Shown here piece after piece: positions 37,364 through 50,904 of a stretch of 61,054 bases of DNA (within the stretch, counting starts at the first letter, position 1; every line of letters starts with the position of its first letter). The position numbers and the translations under genes were made by a program. Source of the stretch: Rhodovibrio sodomensis. GTDB lineage: Bacteria; Pseudomonadota; Alphaproteobacteria; Kiloniellales; Rhodovibrionaceae. Location: assembly GCF_016583645.1 (NCBI RefSeq), contig NZ_NRRL01000017.1, forward strand, positions 1 through 61,054, in the 5' to 3' direction. Under the pieces are notes generated by a model. It worked only from the letters and a program-made list of their open reading frames with translations, was not told where the DNA came from and did not search any database.

Positions 37364-37763
37364 TTTGTACGGCTCTGGACGCAGAATCTGGGCCTTGCGT
37401 GCAACCACCAACCTTTCGAATAAATATATTCGTTGGGTTCTATTTCAGACTGAATTGCGCCCTCTGGACGGAACATTAAAGACGATTCCGGACGACTGGG
37501 TACGCGGCGCATCATAACAGTCTTGTATTTCGGCCCGACCCGATCGTCTAATTGCGAGCCGGCCGGACGGGCCCGATCGATCCCCTGCGCGCCAAAGCCC
37601 GATCGGACACCGCGGAACCACCATTGGCGTGGAGCCCGCTCTTCGCCCCCGCGACCAGAGCAGGCTTCGCCGCCAGCGTGGAAGCCGCCTTCGCCGGTCC
37701 TGCTGGAAGCGCCACGCCCCGTCCGGCACCGGCTAACCGCCTTCATGTGGAAGGACATTCCAG
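37364..37763. promoter_or_regulatory. A/T-rich 400-bp upstream region with perfect palindrome CGAATA-AATA-TATTCG
   Basis: No gene is supported. The first third is strikingly A/T-rich for this genome and includes a perfect 6+6 inverted repeat, CGAATA at 37417-37422 and TATTCG at 37427-37432, flanked by partly complementary AACCTTT and TTGGGTT. It is a candidate operator, about 330 bp upstream of the TPR gene. The embedded TTCG elements are also reminiscent of the candidate GlpR sites at 41355-41392. Confidence 0.45.
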
Positions 37764-39350
37764 ATGCGTGAGACCTTTCGGACCGGACCCTGGCTGATCG
37801 CCGGGGCGCTCGCCGGCGGGCTCGCGGTGTCCGCCGCGTCCGCCGAGGACGCGCCGAGCGCCGCCGACCTTGGCACCTACAGCCGAGCCATCACGACGAC
37901 GTCGCCGCAGGCTCAGGCGGCGTTCGATCGGGGGCTGCGACTGGCCTACGGGTTCGCCCGCGCCGACGCGATCGCGCTGTTCAAGCAAGCCCAGGCCGCC
38001 GACCCGGCGTGCGCGATCTGTGCCTGGGGCGAGGCCTGGGTCACCGGCCCCTACCAGAACAATCCCGCCGGGGTCGGCGACGAGCGCGACGCGCAGGCCG
38101 CGGCGGCCCGGGCCCAGCGGCTTGCCGGCCCGGCGGCCCCCTGGGAACAGGCGCTGATCGCCGCCATGGCGGTGCGTTACCGGCTCGACGACACCCCGGA
38201 GCACGCGGTGGGCAAGAGCGCCTACGCCGCCGCCATGCGGTCGGCCGCCGCGGCGCATCCCGACCACACGGAGGTCCAGACCCTGTACGCCGAAGCGCAG
38301 ATGATGCTGCGGCCCTGGCGTCTCTACCGCGCGGACGGCACGCCGTTTCCGGAAACCACGGTCGCGACCGACACCCTGGAACGGGTGCTCGCCGCCGATC
38401 CCGGCCATCCGGGCGCGTGCCATCTCTACATCCACGCCGTCGAGGCCGCGCGCCCGAGGGACGCCGAAGCCTGCGCCGACCGGCTCGCCGCGAGCATCCC
38501 GGGGATCAGCCATATCCAGCACATGCCCTCGCACATCTACGTGCACGTGGGCCGCTACGCCGATGCGGTCGCGGCGAACCAGAGGGCGCGCGCGCTCGAC
38601 CGGGCCGCCAAGAACGGCCAGGGCGTGGCGATCTACCCGAGGCACAACACGATGATGCTGATGTTCGCGGCCTGGCTGGACGGCCAGAGCGCGGTGGCGA
38701 TCGCCGCCGCCCGGGACCTTGCCGTCGAGCGCCCGGAGGACGTCCATCAGCAATACCTGGTGCTGGCCCGGTTCGGCCACTGGGACGCGCTGCTCGCCGC
38801 CTCCGAGGGCCCGGAGGGCAGGTTCCAGAACGCGATGTGGCGGTTCGCCCGCGGCCTGGCGCACCTGCGCACCGGCGACCGGGCCGGCGCACAGGCGGCG
38901 CTGGATGCCCTCGCCGCGGCCCGGGCGGCGACCGACCCCGCGGCCACCTACCACTTCTTCGCCCACAGCCAGCGCCGGCTGCTCGGCATCGCCGAGAACA
39001 TCCTGGCGGGCGAGATCCTGGCCGCGGAGGGCGACCGCGCGCGGGCGGCCGATCGCCTGCGCGCGGCGGTCGAGCTGGAAGATGGGCTGGCGTACAGCGA
39101 ACCGGAGCCCTGGCCGCTGCCGGCACGCGATTTCCTGGGCGCGTTGCTTCTGGACGCCGGTCGGGCCGACGCCGCGGAAGCCGTCTACCGGGAAGCGCTC
39201 GCCGACCATGTCGGCAACGGCTGGGCGCTCACCGGACTGCGGCAGAGCCTGGCGGTGCAGCGGCGGCTTCCCGAAGCCGACGCGGCCCGGCGTCTGTTCG
39301 ACCAGGCGTGGGCTCGGGCCGACGTCAAGCTGGCGGCCTCCAGGTTCTAA
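37764..39350 (+). CDS. Exported tetratricopeptide-repeat protein
   Basis: This 528-residue protein starts with a signal peptide (cleavage near SASAED) and continues with helix pairs of TPR type, for example AQAAFDRGLRLAYGFARADA near the start and ALLLDAGRADAAEAVYREAL near the end. A central block, CHLYIHAVEAARPRD then HMPSHIYVHVGRYADAV, with several histidines, is conserved in a family of secreted TPR proteins. The GHPGACHLYIHAVE region could bind a metal, but this is a guess. AAGGA upstream supports ATG 37764. The role is unknown. Confidence 0.82.
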   Translation: MRETFRTGPWLIAGALAGGLAVSAASAEDAPSAADLGTYSRAITTTSPQAQAAFDRGLRLAYGFARADAIALFKQAQAADPACAICAWGEAWVTGPYQNNPAGVGDERDAQAAAARAQRLAGPAAPWEQALIAAMAVRYRLDDTPEHAVGKSAYAAAMRSAAAAHPDHTEVQTLYAEAQMMLRPWRLYRADGTPFPETTVATDTLERVLAADPGHPGACHLYIHAVEAARPRDAEACADRLAASIPGISHIQHMPSHIYVHVGRYADAVAANQRARALDRAAKNGQGVAIYPRHNTMMLMFAAWLDGQSAVAIAAARDLAVERPEDVHQQYLVLARFGHWDALLAASEGPEGRFQNAMWRFARGLAHLRTGDRAGAQAALDALAAARAATDPAATYHFFAHSQRRLLGIAENILAGEILAAEGDRARAADRLRAAVELEDGLAYSEPEPWPLPARDFLGALLLDAGRADAAEAVYREALADHVGNGWALTGLRQSLAVQRRLPEADAARRLFDQAWARADVKLAASRF

Positions 39351-39500
39351 AGCCGCCCCGCTGACCCGACAGCGCCGTGCCCGATTTCGCCCCGGCCGTC
39401 CCGGCGCTCGGCGGGGTCGGGCACGGGCGCGGACTGGGCGGATCGCGGCGACCCGTGCACGCTGTGCCCGGACGCTGTGCCCGGACGCTGTCCCCGGATG

Positions 39501-41147
<1,647 letters not shown>

Positions 41148-41339
41148 CCGCGAGGCCTCCCAGTGGGCACGCCGTATTTTCGGAATTGCCCCGAGCGTAA
41201 ACGCCCAGGCGTTAAGATTGTTTTAGACCGACACGCCGTACGCCCCGCCGCCCCGTTGGGATCGCCCTCCAAAGGTTCGCATCTGAACATATGGGCGTGT
41301 GATCATACCAGTTTTTCGGCGTGAGGCCGCTGGCACCTT

Positions 41340-41400
41340 TCGCATTTGTTCGTTTTCGCAGGTGCGAAGGCGTATCGATTTTCGTTTGCGAACGACACCC
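41340..41400 (+). promoter_or_regulatory. Candidate GlpR operator upstream of glpD
   Basis: The region is rich in TTCG/CGAA elements: TTTCGCATTTGTTCG, the perfect inverted repeat TTCGCA-GG-TGCGAA (41355-41368), and TTCG-TTTG-CGAA (41381-41392). GlpR/DeoR-type repressors bind operators built on TTCG..CGAA half sites. The sites lie about 220 bp upstream of the glpD start, in a 460-bp intergenic region that must hold the glp promoter. Confidence 0.5.
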
Positions 41401-41609
41401 GGTTGCGCGCCCGCCGCAAATACCCTAGGCTGCGACCAACGCGCGCATCGCGATCCGCCGATCAACAAGGCGGCCGGGCGCGCACGACGCCGCAGCCGGC
41501 GGCGACTCAAGGGTAGCAAGAACTTCCCGGTGCGCCAGTCCGAAAGACCGGCCACCCGCCCCGGCACCGGATGCGGCCAGACGGGTCACCACACCCGTGG
41601 GGAGGCAAC

Positions 41610-43288
41610 GTGAGTGAAGCACCGCACGCGGCGCCCGTTCGCGCGCCCGCCGGCAACGGCGGCGCTGCGGCCGGCGGGCGCCCGACCGGCGCGCCGATCG
41701 ACCTTCTGGTGATCGGCGGCGGCATCAACGGCGCCGGCATCGCGCGCGACGCCGCGGGTCGCGGGCTGTCGGTCGTGCTGTGCGAGCAGGCGGACCTCGC
41801 CCAGGCCACCTCGTCCGCCAGCACCAAACTGATCCACGGCGGTCTGCGCTATCTGGAACAGTACGAGTTCCGGCTGGTGCGCGAGGCGCTGATCGAGCGC
41901 GAGGTGCTGCTGGGCAACGCCCCGCACATCATCTGGCCGCTGACCTTCGTCCTGCCCCACGTGTCCAAGCTGCGCCCGGCGTGGATGGTCCGCTTGGGCC
42001 TGTTCCTCTACGACCACCTGGGCGGGCGCAAGCGCCTGCCGGGCTCGCGCGGGGTCGACTTCACCAAGGATCCCTTCGGCGCGCCGCTGAAAGACGATGT
42101 CCGTAAGGGCTTCGCCTACTCCGACTGCTGGGTCGAGGACAGCCGGCTGGTCGTCTTGAACGCGCAGGACGCGCGCGAGCACGGCGCCGAGGTACTGACC
42201 CGCACCGCCTGCCGGCGCGCCCGGCGCGGCGACGACGGGCTTTGGCACGCCTCCCTGGAGGCCGCCGGCCCGGGCGGCGCGGACCGCACGTTCACCGCGC
42301 GCGCGGTGGTCAACGCCGCCGGTCCCTGGGTGACCCAGGTGCTGGGCCAGGTGACCGGGGTGAACCGCCCGGTCGGCCTGCGCCTGGTCAAGGGCAGCCA
42401 CCTGGTCGTGCCCAAGCTGTACGACGGCGACCAAGCCTACATCCTGCAGAACGACGACCGCCGGATCGTCTTCGCGATCCCCTACGAGCGCGATTACACG
42501 CTGCTCGGCACCACCGACAAGCTGTACGAGTCCGATCCGGGCCAGGTCGAGATCGACGCCGACGAGCGGGCGTACATCTGCCGCGCGGCGAACCGCTACT
42601 TCAAGCGGCAGGTCAACCCGGACGACGCGATCTGGCACTACTCCGGCGTGCGGCCGCTGTACGACGACGCCAACGAGAACGTCTCGGCGGTCACCCGCGA
42701 TTACGTGTTCGACGTCGATGGCGGGTTCGGGAAGGACAGCGAGGGCGACGGCGGCGACGGAACGCCGCCGCTGTTGTCGGTGTTCGGCGGCAAGATCACC
42801 ACCTACCGCAAGCTGGCCGAACACGCGATGGACAAGCTGCTGCCGCTGTTGGGCACGCGCGGCCGGTCGGCCGCGCCGGCCTGGACCGAGCACGCGGCCC
42901 TGCCCGGCGGCGACATCGCGAACGCCGACTTCGAGGGCTACCTGGCCGACCTGCAGCACCGCCACGACTGGCTGCCTGCGCACATGGCCCGGCGCTACGC
43001 CCGCGCCTACGGCACGCGCACCGAGCGCATCCTGGCGGGCGCGGCAAGCCTGGACGACCTGGGCCCGCACCTGGGCGACGAACTGTACGGCGCGGAGGTG
43101 CGTTACCTGCAGCAGCACGAGTGGGCCCGCACCGCCGACGACATCCTGTGGCGGCGCACCAAGCTGGGGCTGCACCTGTCCGAAGCCACCCAGGACGCGC
43201 TCGCCGCGCACCTGGGCGAGACCGCCGGCGCCAGGACGGGCGCCGGCGCCCGCCTGAAATCCGCGCGCAGCCAGGGGGTGGCCGCGAA

Positions 43289-43292
<4 letters not shown>
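41610..43292 (+). CDS. glpD: Aerobic glycerol-3-phosphate dehydrogenase
   Basis: This 560-residue membrane-associated flavoprotein oxidises glycerol 3-phosphate to dihydroxyacetone phosphate and passes electrons to quinone. It has the FAD-binding Rossmann motif VIGGGINGAGIARDAAGRG, then SSASTKLIHGGLRYLE, the LVKGSHLVVPKLYD stretch, YTLLGTTDK and a C-terminal VFGGKITTYRKLAEHAMD block. The start is GTG 41610, right after GGGGAGG. It overlaps glpS by 4 nt (ATGA), so transport and oxidation of glycerol 3-phosphate are made from one message. Confidence 0.97.
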
Positions 43293-44407
<1,115 letters not shown>

Positions 44408-44420
44408 GAAGGCTCCATCG

Positions 44421-45503
44421 ATGTCCCGGATCGTCCTGGACCAGGTCGCCCACAGCTACCTGCCGCATCCGCAGACCGAAGCCGACTGGGCGCTGCGGGA
44501 GATGGAGCACGTCTGGGAGGACGGCGGCGCGTACGCGCTGCTGGGCCCGTCGGGCTGCGGCAAGACCACCTTGCTGAACGTGATCTCCGGCCTGCTCCAG
44601 CCAAGCCAGGGCCGGGTGATGTTCGACGACACCGACGTCACCGCGCTGCCCCCGCAGCAGCGCAACATCGCTCAGGTTTTCCAGTTCCCGGTGATCTACG
44701 ACACCATGACGGTGGCGGAAAACCTGGCGTTCCCGCTGAACAACCGGAAGTTCGACAAGACCTACGTCAAGCAGCGGGTCGAGGAGGTCGCGCAGATGCT
44801 CGACCTCGAGGGCGACTTGCACAAGAAGGGCGCGCGCCTGTCCGCCGACGCCAAGCAGAAGATCTCGCTCGGCCGCGGGCTGGTCCGCGCCGACGTGGCG
44901 GCGATCCTGTTCGACGAACCGCTGACCGTGATCGACCCGCAAATGAAGTGGCAGCTGCGCCGCAAGCTGAAGCAGATCCACGAGCAGACCGCGACCACGC
45001 TGGTCTACGTCACCCACGACCAGAACGAGGCGCTGACGTTCGCCGACAAGGTGGTGGTGATGTACGAGGGCCAGGTCGTCCAGGTCGGCACGCCGCAGGA
45101 GCTGTTCGAACGGCCCAGCCACACCTTCGTCGGCTACTTCATCGGCTCGCCCGGAATGAACCTGCTGGACTGCCAGCTGGAGGGCAAGGAGGCCGTCGTG
45201 AACGGCGGCCGGGTGCCGCTCAACGAGGCGGCCGCCCAGCGCGCCCACAACGCCACCGGCCGCCTGCAGCTGGGCATCCGCCCGGAGTTCCTGAGCTTCG
45301 ACGCGCGCGGCCAGAACGGCCTGCCGGTCCGCGTCGAGCAGGTCGACGATCTGGGCAACTACCAGATCCTGACCGTCCGGCTGGGCGGCGAACTCTTGAA
45401 GGTGAAGATCGCGGAGGACGCCGAGCCGCCCGGCGAGGACGGCAGCCTGCGGTTCCCGCCGGACTGGACCCGGCTTTACGCCAACGGACAACTGGTCGGC
45501 TAG
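44421..45503 (+). CDS. glpT: Glycerol/G3P ABC transporter ATPase GlpT (not the antiporter)
   Basis: This 360-residue ABC ATPase has Walker A GPSGCGKT (42-49), Walker B ILFDE (162-166) and a normal H-loop (YVTHDQNEA, H199). The signature motif is degenerate: ARLSADAKQKISLGRG replaces LSGGQ. Pairing with GlpS gives one complete composite ATP site (GlpT Walker/His plus GlpS signature) and one defective site. A C-terminal TOBE-like domain follows. It starts 13 nt after glpS. It must not be confused with the E. coli GlpT antiporter. Confidence 0.92.
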   Translation: MSRIVLDQVAHSYLPHPQTEADWALREMEHVWEDGGAYALLGPSGCGKTTLLNVISGLLQPSQGRVMFDDTDVTALPPQQRNIAQVFQFPVIYDTMTVAENLAFPLNNRKFDKTYVKQRVEEVAQMLDLEGDLHKKGARLSADAKQKISLGRGLVRADVAAILFDEPLTVIDPQMKWQLRRKLKQIHEQTATTLVYVTHDQNEALTFADKVVVMYEGQVVQVGTPQELFERPSHTFVGYFIGSPGMNLLDCQLEGKEAVVNGGRVPLNEAAAQRAHNATGRLQLGIRPEFLSFDARGQNGLPVRVEQVDDLGNYQILTVRLGGELLKVKIAEDAEPPGEDGSLRFPPDWTRLYANGQLVG

Positions 45504-45606
45504 GCCTTGAGCGCCCGGCGGCCGACGCACGCGACGCTGCCCATGCCCGTGCCCCAAGGGCACACGACGAGAAGGCGGCGCGCCCTGGGAGGAGAGATAA
45601 AACGCC

Positions 45607-46473
<867 letters not shown>

Positions 46474-46477
46474 AGCC

Positions 46478-47281
46478 ATGGTCATGCGCAAGCGCTCGTT
46501 CGCGCTCACCGTCTATCTCGTGCTGTTGATGCTGCCGATCTACTGGCTCATCAACATGTCGCTGAAGCCGAACGAGGAGATCCTCGGGGCGCTCACGCTG
46601 TACCCGCACGAGCTGACGTTCCAGAACTACATCAAGATCTTCACCACGCCCGACTGGTACCAGGGCTACATCAACTCGATCATCTACGTCGGGCTGAACA
46701 CGGTGATCTCGCTGGTGACCGCGCTGCCGGCGGCCTACGCCTTCTCGCGCTACCAGTTCATCGGCGACAAGCACTTCTTCTTCTGGCTGCTGACCAACCT
46801 GATGGCGCCGCCGGCGGTGTTCCTGCTGCCGTTCTTCCAGCTCTACTCCACCTTCGGACTGATCGACACGCACCTCGCGGTGGCGCTCGCGCACTGCCTG
46901 TTCAACGTGCCGCTCGCGGTGTGGATCCTGGAAGGCTTCATGCGCGGCGTGCCCAAGGAGATCGACGAGACCGCCTACATCGACGGCTACTCCTTCCCGC
47001 GGTTCTTCGTGCTGGTGTTCCTGCCGCTGATCCGCTCGGGCATCGGTGTGACGGCGTTCTTCTGCTTCATGTTCTCCTGGGTGGAACTGCTGCTCGCGCG
47101 CACCCTGACCACGACCGCCGCCAAGCCGATCGGCGCGGTGATGACCCGCACGGTCTCGGCCAGCGGCATCGACTGGGGCCTGCTGGCCGCCGCCGGCGTG
47201 CTCACCATCGTGCCCGGCGCGATCGTGATCTGGTTCGTCCGCAACTACATGGCCAAGGGCTTCGCGCTCGGCCGCGTCTAG
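46478..47281 (+). CDS. glpQ: Glycerol/G3P ABC transporter permease GlpQ
   Basis: This 267-residue MalG/UgpE-type permease has six helices and an EAA-type loop (EIDETAYIDGYSFPRFF, then LVFLPLIRSG). It starts 4 nt after glpP; ATG 46478 or 46484 are both possible. Its TAG stop (47279-47281) is the first three bases of repeat copy F. It is unrelated to the E. coli phosphodiesterase of the same name. Confidence 0.92.
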   Translation: MVMRKRSFALTVYLVLLMLPIYWLINMSLKPNEEILGALTLYPHELTFQNYIKIFTTPDWYQGYINSIIYVGLNTVISLVTALPAAYAFSRYQFIGDKHFFFWLLTNLMAPPAVFLLPFFQLYSTFGLIDTHLAVALAHCLFNVPLAVWILEGFMRGVPKEIDETAYIDGYSFPRFFVLVFLPLIRSGIGVTAFFCFMFSWVELLLARTLTTTAAKPIGAVMTRTVSASGIDWGLLAAAGVLTIVPGAIVIWFVRNYMAKGFALGRV

Positions 47282-47393
47282 AGCAAAATCGATGAAGGTC
47301 TGGTCGACCTTCATCGTGAATTTTGCTCTAACTGCTTGAAGAGAGAGCAAGATTCAGCTGAAAGGTGGCTTCACCTTGCAGCATCTTGCTCTA
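47279..47393 (+). repeat. Double-hairpin TAGAGCAA repeat, copy F (reference copy)
   Basis: This is the cleanest full-length copy (115 bp). Hairpin 1: TAGAGCAAAATCGATGAAGG...CCTTCATCGTGAATTTTGCTCTA. Linker: ACTGCTTGAAGAG. Hairpin 2: AGAGCAAGATTCAGCTGAAAG...CACCTTGCAGCATCTTGCTCTA. The two ends are inverted (TAGAGCAA/TTGCTCTA) and begin and end with TA. It sits inside the glp operon between glpQ and glpU, its first bases forming the glpQ stop codon. Confidence 0.95.
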
Positions 47394-47449
47394 GACCGCC
47401 GGCCGGAACGCGCAAGGCGAGGCAAGGGATAAGGAAGGGCGATACCGCC

Positions 47450-47728
47450 ATGGATCTCAGCTGGATGGCCTGGACCACGCCGACGGCGATCTTCTTCGTC
47501 ACCATCTTCCTGCTGCTGTGCGGGATGACGGTGTGGGAGGTCGTCCAGCCGACGGTGCCGCGCAAGGGCTTGCTGCCGCTGGTGACCACGCGCGGCGACC
47601 GCTTCTTCATCAGCCTGCTGTCGGGCGCCTGGCTGCATCTGGCGTGGATGTTCTTCACCGACATCACGCTCTGGGTGCCGCTGGCGATCATGGCGGTGGG
47701 CATGGCCGCGATTCTGCGCTGGGGCTGA
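47450..47728 (+). CDS. glpU: DUF2160 small membrane protein GlpU
   Basis: This 92-residue protein has two to three hydrophobic helices: TPTAIFFVTIFLLLCGMTVW, then SLLSGAWLHLAWMFFT and LWVPLAIMAVGMAAIL. The loop PTVPRKGLLPLVTTRGDRFF is typical of DUF2160 proteins encoded in glycerol ABC-transporter operons. AAGGAAGG lies about 11 nt upstream of ATG 47450. It may be an accessory membrane subunit of the transporter; biochemical function is unknown. Confidence 0.88.
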   Translation: MDLSWMAWTTPTAIFFVTIFLLLCGMTVWEVVQPTVPRKGLLPLVTTRGDRFFISLLSGAWLHLAWMFFTDITLWVPLAIMAVGMAAILRWG

Positions 47729-47926
47729 CCCGGGGTTCGCGAGACAACCGACGGGCAACCGGGTCCTCAGGGCAGAGACGACAGGGACGATGCTTCGCCG
47801 GGCCGCTCGCAGGCGCCCCGGCGGACGCGGACGATGCGCCGGTCAAGCCTTCCGGCGGCGCAGCGCTCCCGCGGTCCCGAAACTTCAAACCCGGAAGGCG
47901 CAACGAAACCGGGGAGGTTTCAGATC

Positions 47927-49705
<1,779 letters not shown>

Positions 49706-49759
49706 ACCGGGGACCAGCGCAAGACGACCGATACCCCTGCCTGAGCGGCAGACCTCGAC

Positions 49760-49792
49760 GGGGCGGGTTCCAGCGGAACCCGCCCCTTTTTT
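49760..49792 (+). terminator. Rho-independent terminator of the glp operon
   Basis: GGGGCGGGTTC (49760-49770) pairs perfectly with GAACCCGCCCC (49776-49786) across the loop CAGCG, followed by TTTTTT. An 11-bp GC-rich stem with a six-T run, 55 nt after the glpV stop, is a textbook intrinsic terminator. Confidence 0.95.
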
Positions 49793-49799
49793 GCGCGCG

Positions 49800-50036
49800 T
49801 TACCGACGTTCGCTCGACAGCCGCTCGGACAGCTGCGGCGACGCGGCCGGCTGGCGGTCGGTCACCGCGTGCGACGGCGCGGCGGCGTCCAGCCGCAGCT
49901 CGACGGCCGTCATCGCGCCCGCGGTCAGGGCGGCGGCGAGCAGGAACGGCCAGAGGTCGATGCGCCGTTCCAATGCGGCGCCCGTGCGCAGTTCGGGCTG
50001 GCGGCGGTGCGAACGGCGGGTCACTCGGCGGATCAT
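49800..50036 (-). CDS. Small single-pass membrane protein (78 aa)
   Basis: A perfect Shine-Dalgarno (AAGGAGG) about 6 nt upstream of ATG 50036 identifies this short gene. The product has a strongly basic N-terminus (MIRRVTRRSHRRQPELR), one hydrophobic segment (WPFLLAAALTAGAMTAVEL, about 31-49) and a polar tail. Topology is probably N-in, with the tail outside. I recognise no family. It converges on the glp terminator and is divergent from the next small gene. Confidence 0.72.
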   Translation of the reverse strand: MIRRVTRRSHRRQPELRTGAALERRIDLWPFLLAAALTAGAMTAVELRLDAAAPSHAVTDRQPAASPQLSERLSSERR

Positions 50037-50222
50037 CGCGTCCTCCTTACGTCCGATGTCTCTCGACTGGACGCGATCCTGCGGCAGACTGCGGCGGGCT
50101 CCTGTGGCGACCGTCACAGTGCGGTACGCTCCCGGCGGCGCGCGGCGGGGGTGCGGGGCCGGCCGTCGGCGCGACACACCGACGTGCTGACGCGCCGGCC
50201 CAGCACCGGCATACTCCCTCAC

Positions 50223-50399
50223 ATGTCGATGAACATGCAGCTGACCGATCTGGCGCTGATCCTCTCGGCCGTCGTGCCGATCGGGGTCGTGTGCGTCCTG
50301 TCGGTGATCGTCGCCCGGCGCACCTTCTCGATGCGCAACGCCATGCGCGCCCGCAAGCGCGCGGCGGCGGAGAAGGCCAAGCGGACGGCGCGCCCGTGA
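50223..50399 (+). CDS. Possible small membrane protein (58 aa)
   Basis: The frame encodes LTDLALILSAVVPIGVVCVL continued by SVIVARR, a single membrane helix, followed by a very basic tail (MRARKRAAAEKAKRTARP). Third-position GC bias looks coding. There is no clear ribosome binding site for any of the three early ATGs (50223, 50229, 50235), so confidence is limited. It is divergent from the 78-residue gene. Confidence 0.45.
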   Translation: MSMNMQLTDLALILSAVVPIGVVCVLSVIVARRTFSMRNAMRARKRAAAEKAKRTARP

Positions 50400-50478
50400 C
50401 CCCGGCGCGGGACCGCGCGGCGGCGACACCGCCCGCCGGCACCGGGCCCCAAGCCAAGGCCAGACGCGTCCGGCGTGC

Positions 50479-50724
50479 CTACGCCGTCAGCACCGCGAGC
50501 GAGCCGTCGGGGTTTTCGACGATCCGGACGTCGTCGACCATCGGCTTGATGTTGTCGACCGCTTGCTTGATGTCGGCGGGCCACTGGCTGCGCGGGACTT
50601 CCGGGCGGTTGTACTCGTCGACCACCTTGTTGCGGCCGCCGCCCGCGGCCGGGCCGCCGTCGCCGTCCGGCGCGTCCAGGCCCATCTTCTCGCGGTACTG
50701 CTTGCGCCGCTTCGCCTCGCCCAT
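50479..50724 (-). CDS. Conserved small hypothetical protein (MGEAKRRK-type)
   Basis: This 81-residue soluble protein follows GGGAGGA about 8 nt upstream. It begins MGEAKRRKQYREKMGL, has a glycine-rich turn (GDGGPAAGGGRNK), and ends with a compact alpha/beta part (QAVDNIKPMVDDVRIV). Similar 'MGEAKRRK' starts occur on many small proteobacterial proteins of unknown role. It is isolated from operons. Confidence 0.7.
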   Translation of the reverse strand: MGEAKRRKQYREKMGLDAPDGDGGPAAGGGRNKVVDEYNRPEVPRSQWPADIKQAVDNIKPMVDDVRIVENPDGSLAVLTA

Positions 50725-50769
50725 CGCGGTGTCCTCCCGTTCGCCCGCCGTTGCGCGGTGTATACTGAC

Positions 50770-50884
50770 TAGAGCAAGATGCTGAAAGGTGAAGCCACCA
50801 TTCAGCTGAACCTTGCTCTCTCTTCAAGCAGTTAGAGCAAAATTCACGATGAAGGTCCACGCGACCTTCATCGATTTTGCTCTA
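50770..50884 (-). repeat. Double-hairpin TAGAGCAA repeat, copy G (reverse orientation)
   Basis: This is a full-length 115-bp copy in the same orientation as copy D: TAGAGCAAGATGCTGAAAGG...CAGCTGAACCTTGCTCT, linker CTCTTCAAGCAGT, then TAGAGCAAAATTCACGATGA...CTTCATCGATTTTGCTCTA. It ends 21 bp from the antiporter stop codon and lies upstream of the MGEAKRRK-type gene. Confidence 0.93.
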
Positions 50885-50904
50885 GCGCACGCTGGCGGCC
50901 GACA

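Noticed and set aside
39461..39499. Three 13-bp tandem units (GCTGTGCCCGGAC type) after the kinase gene
   Set aside because: Short, intergenic and imperfect in the third unit; no function or mobility can be argued.
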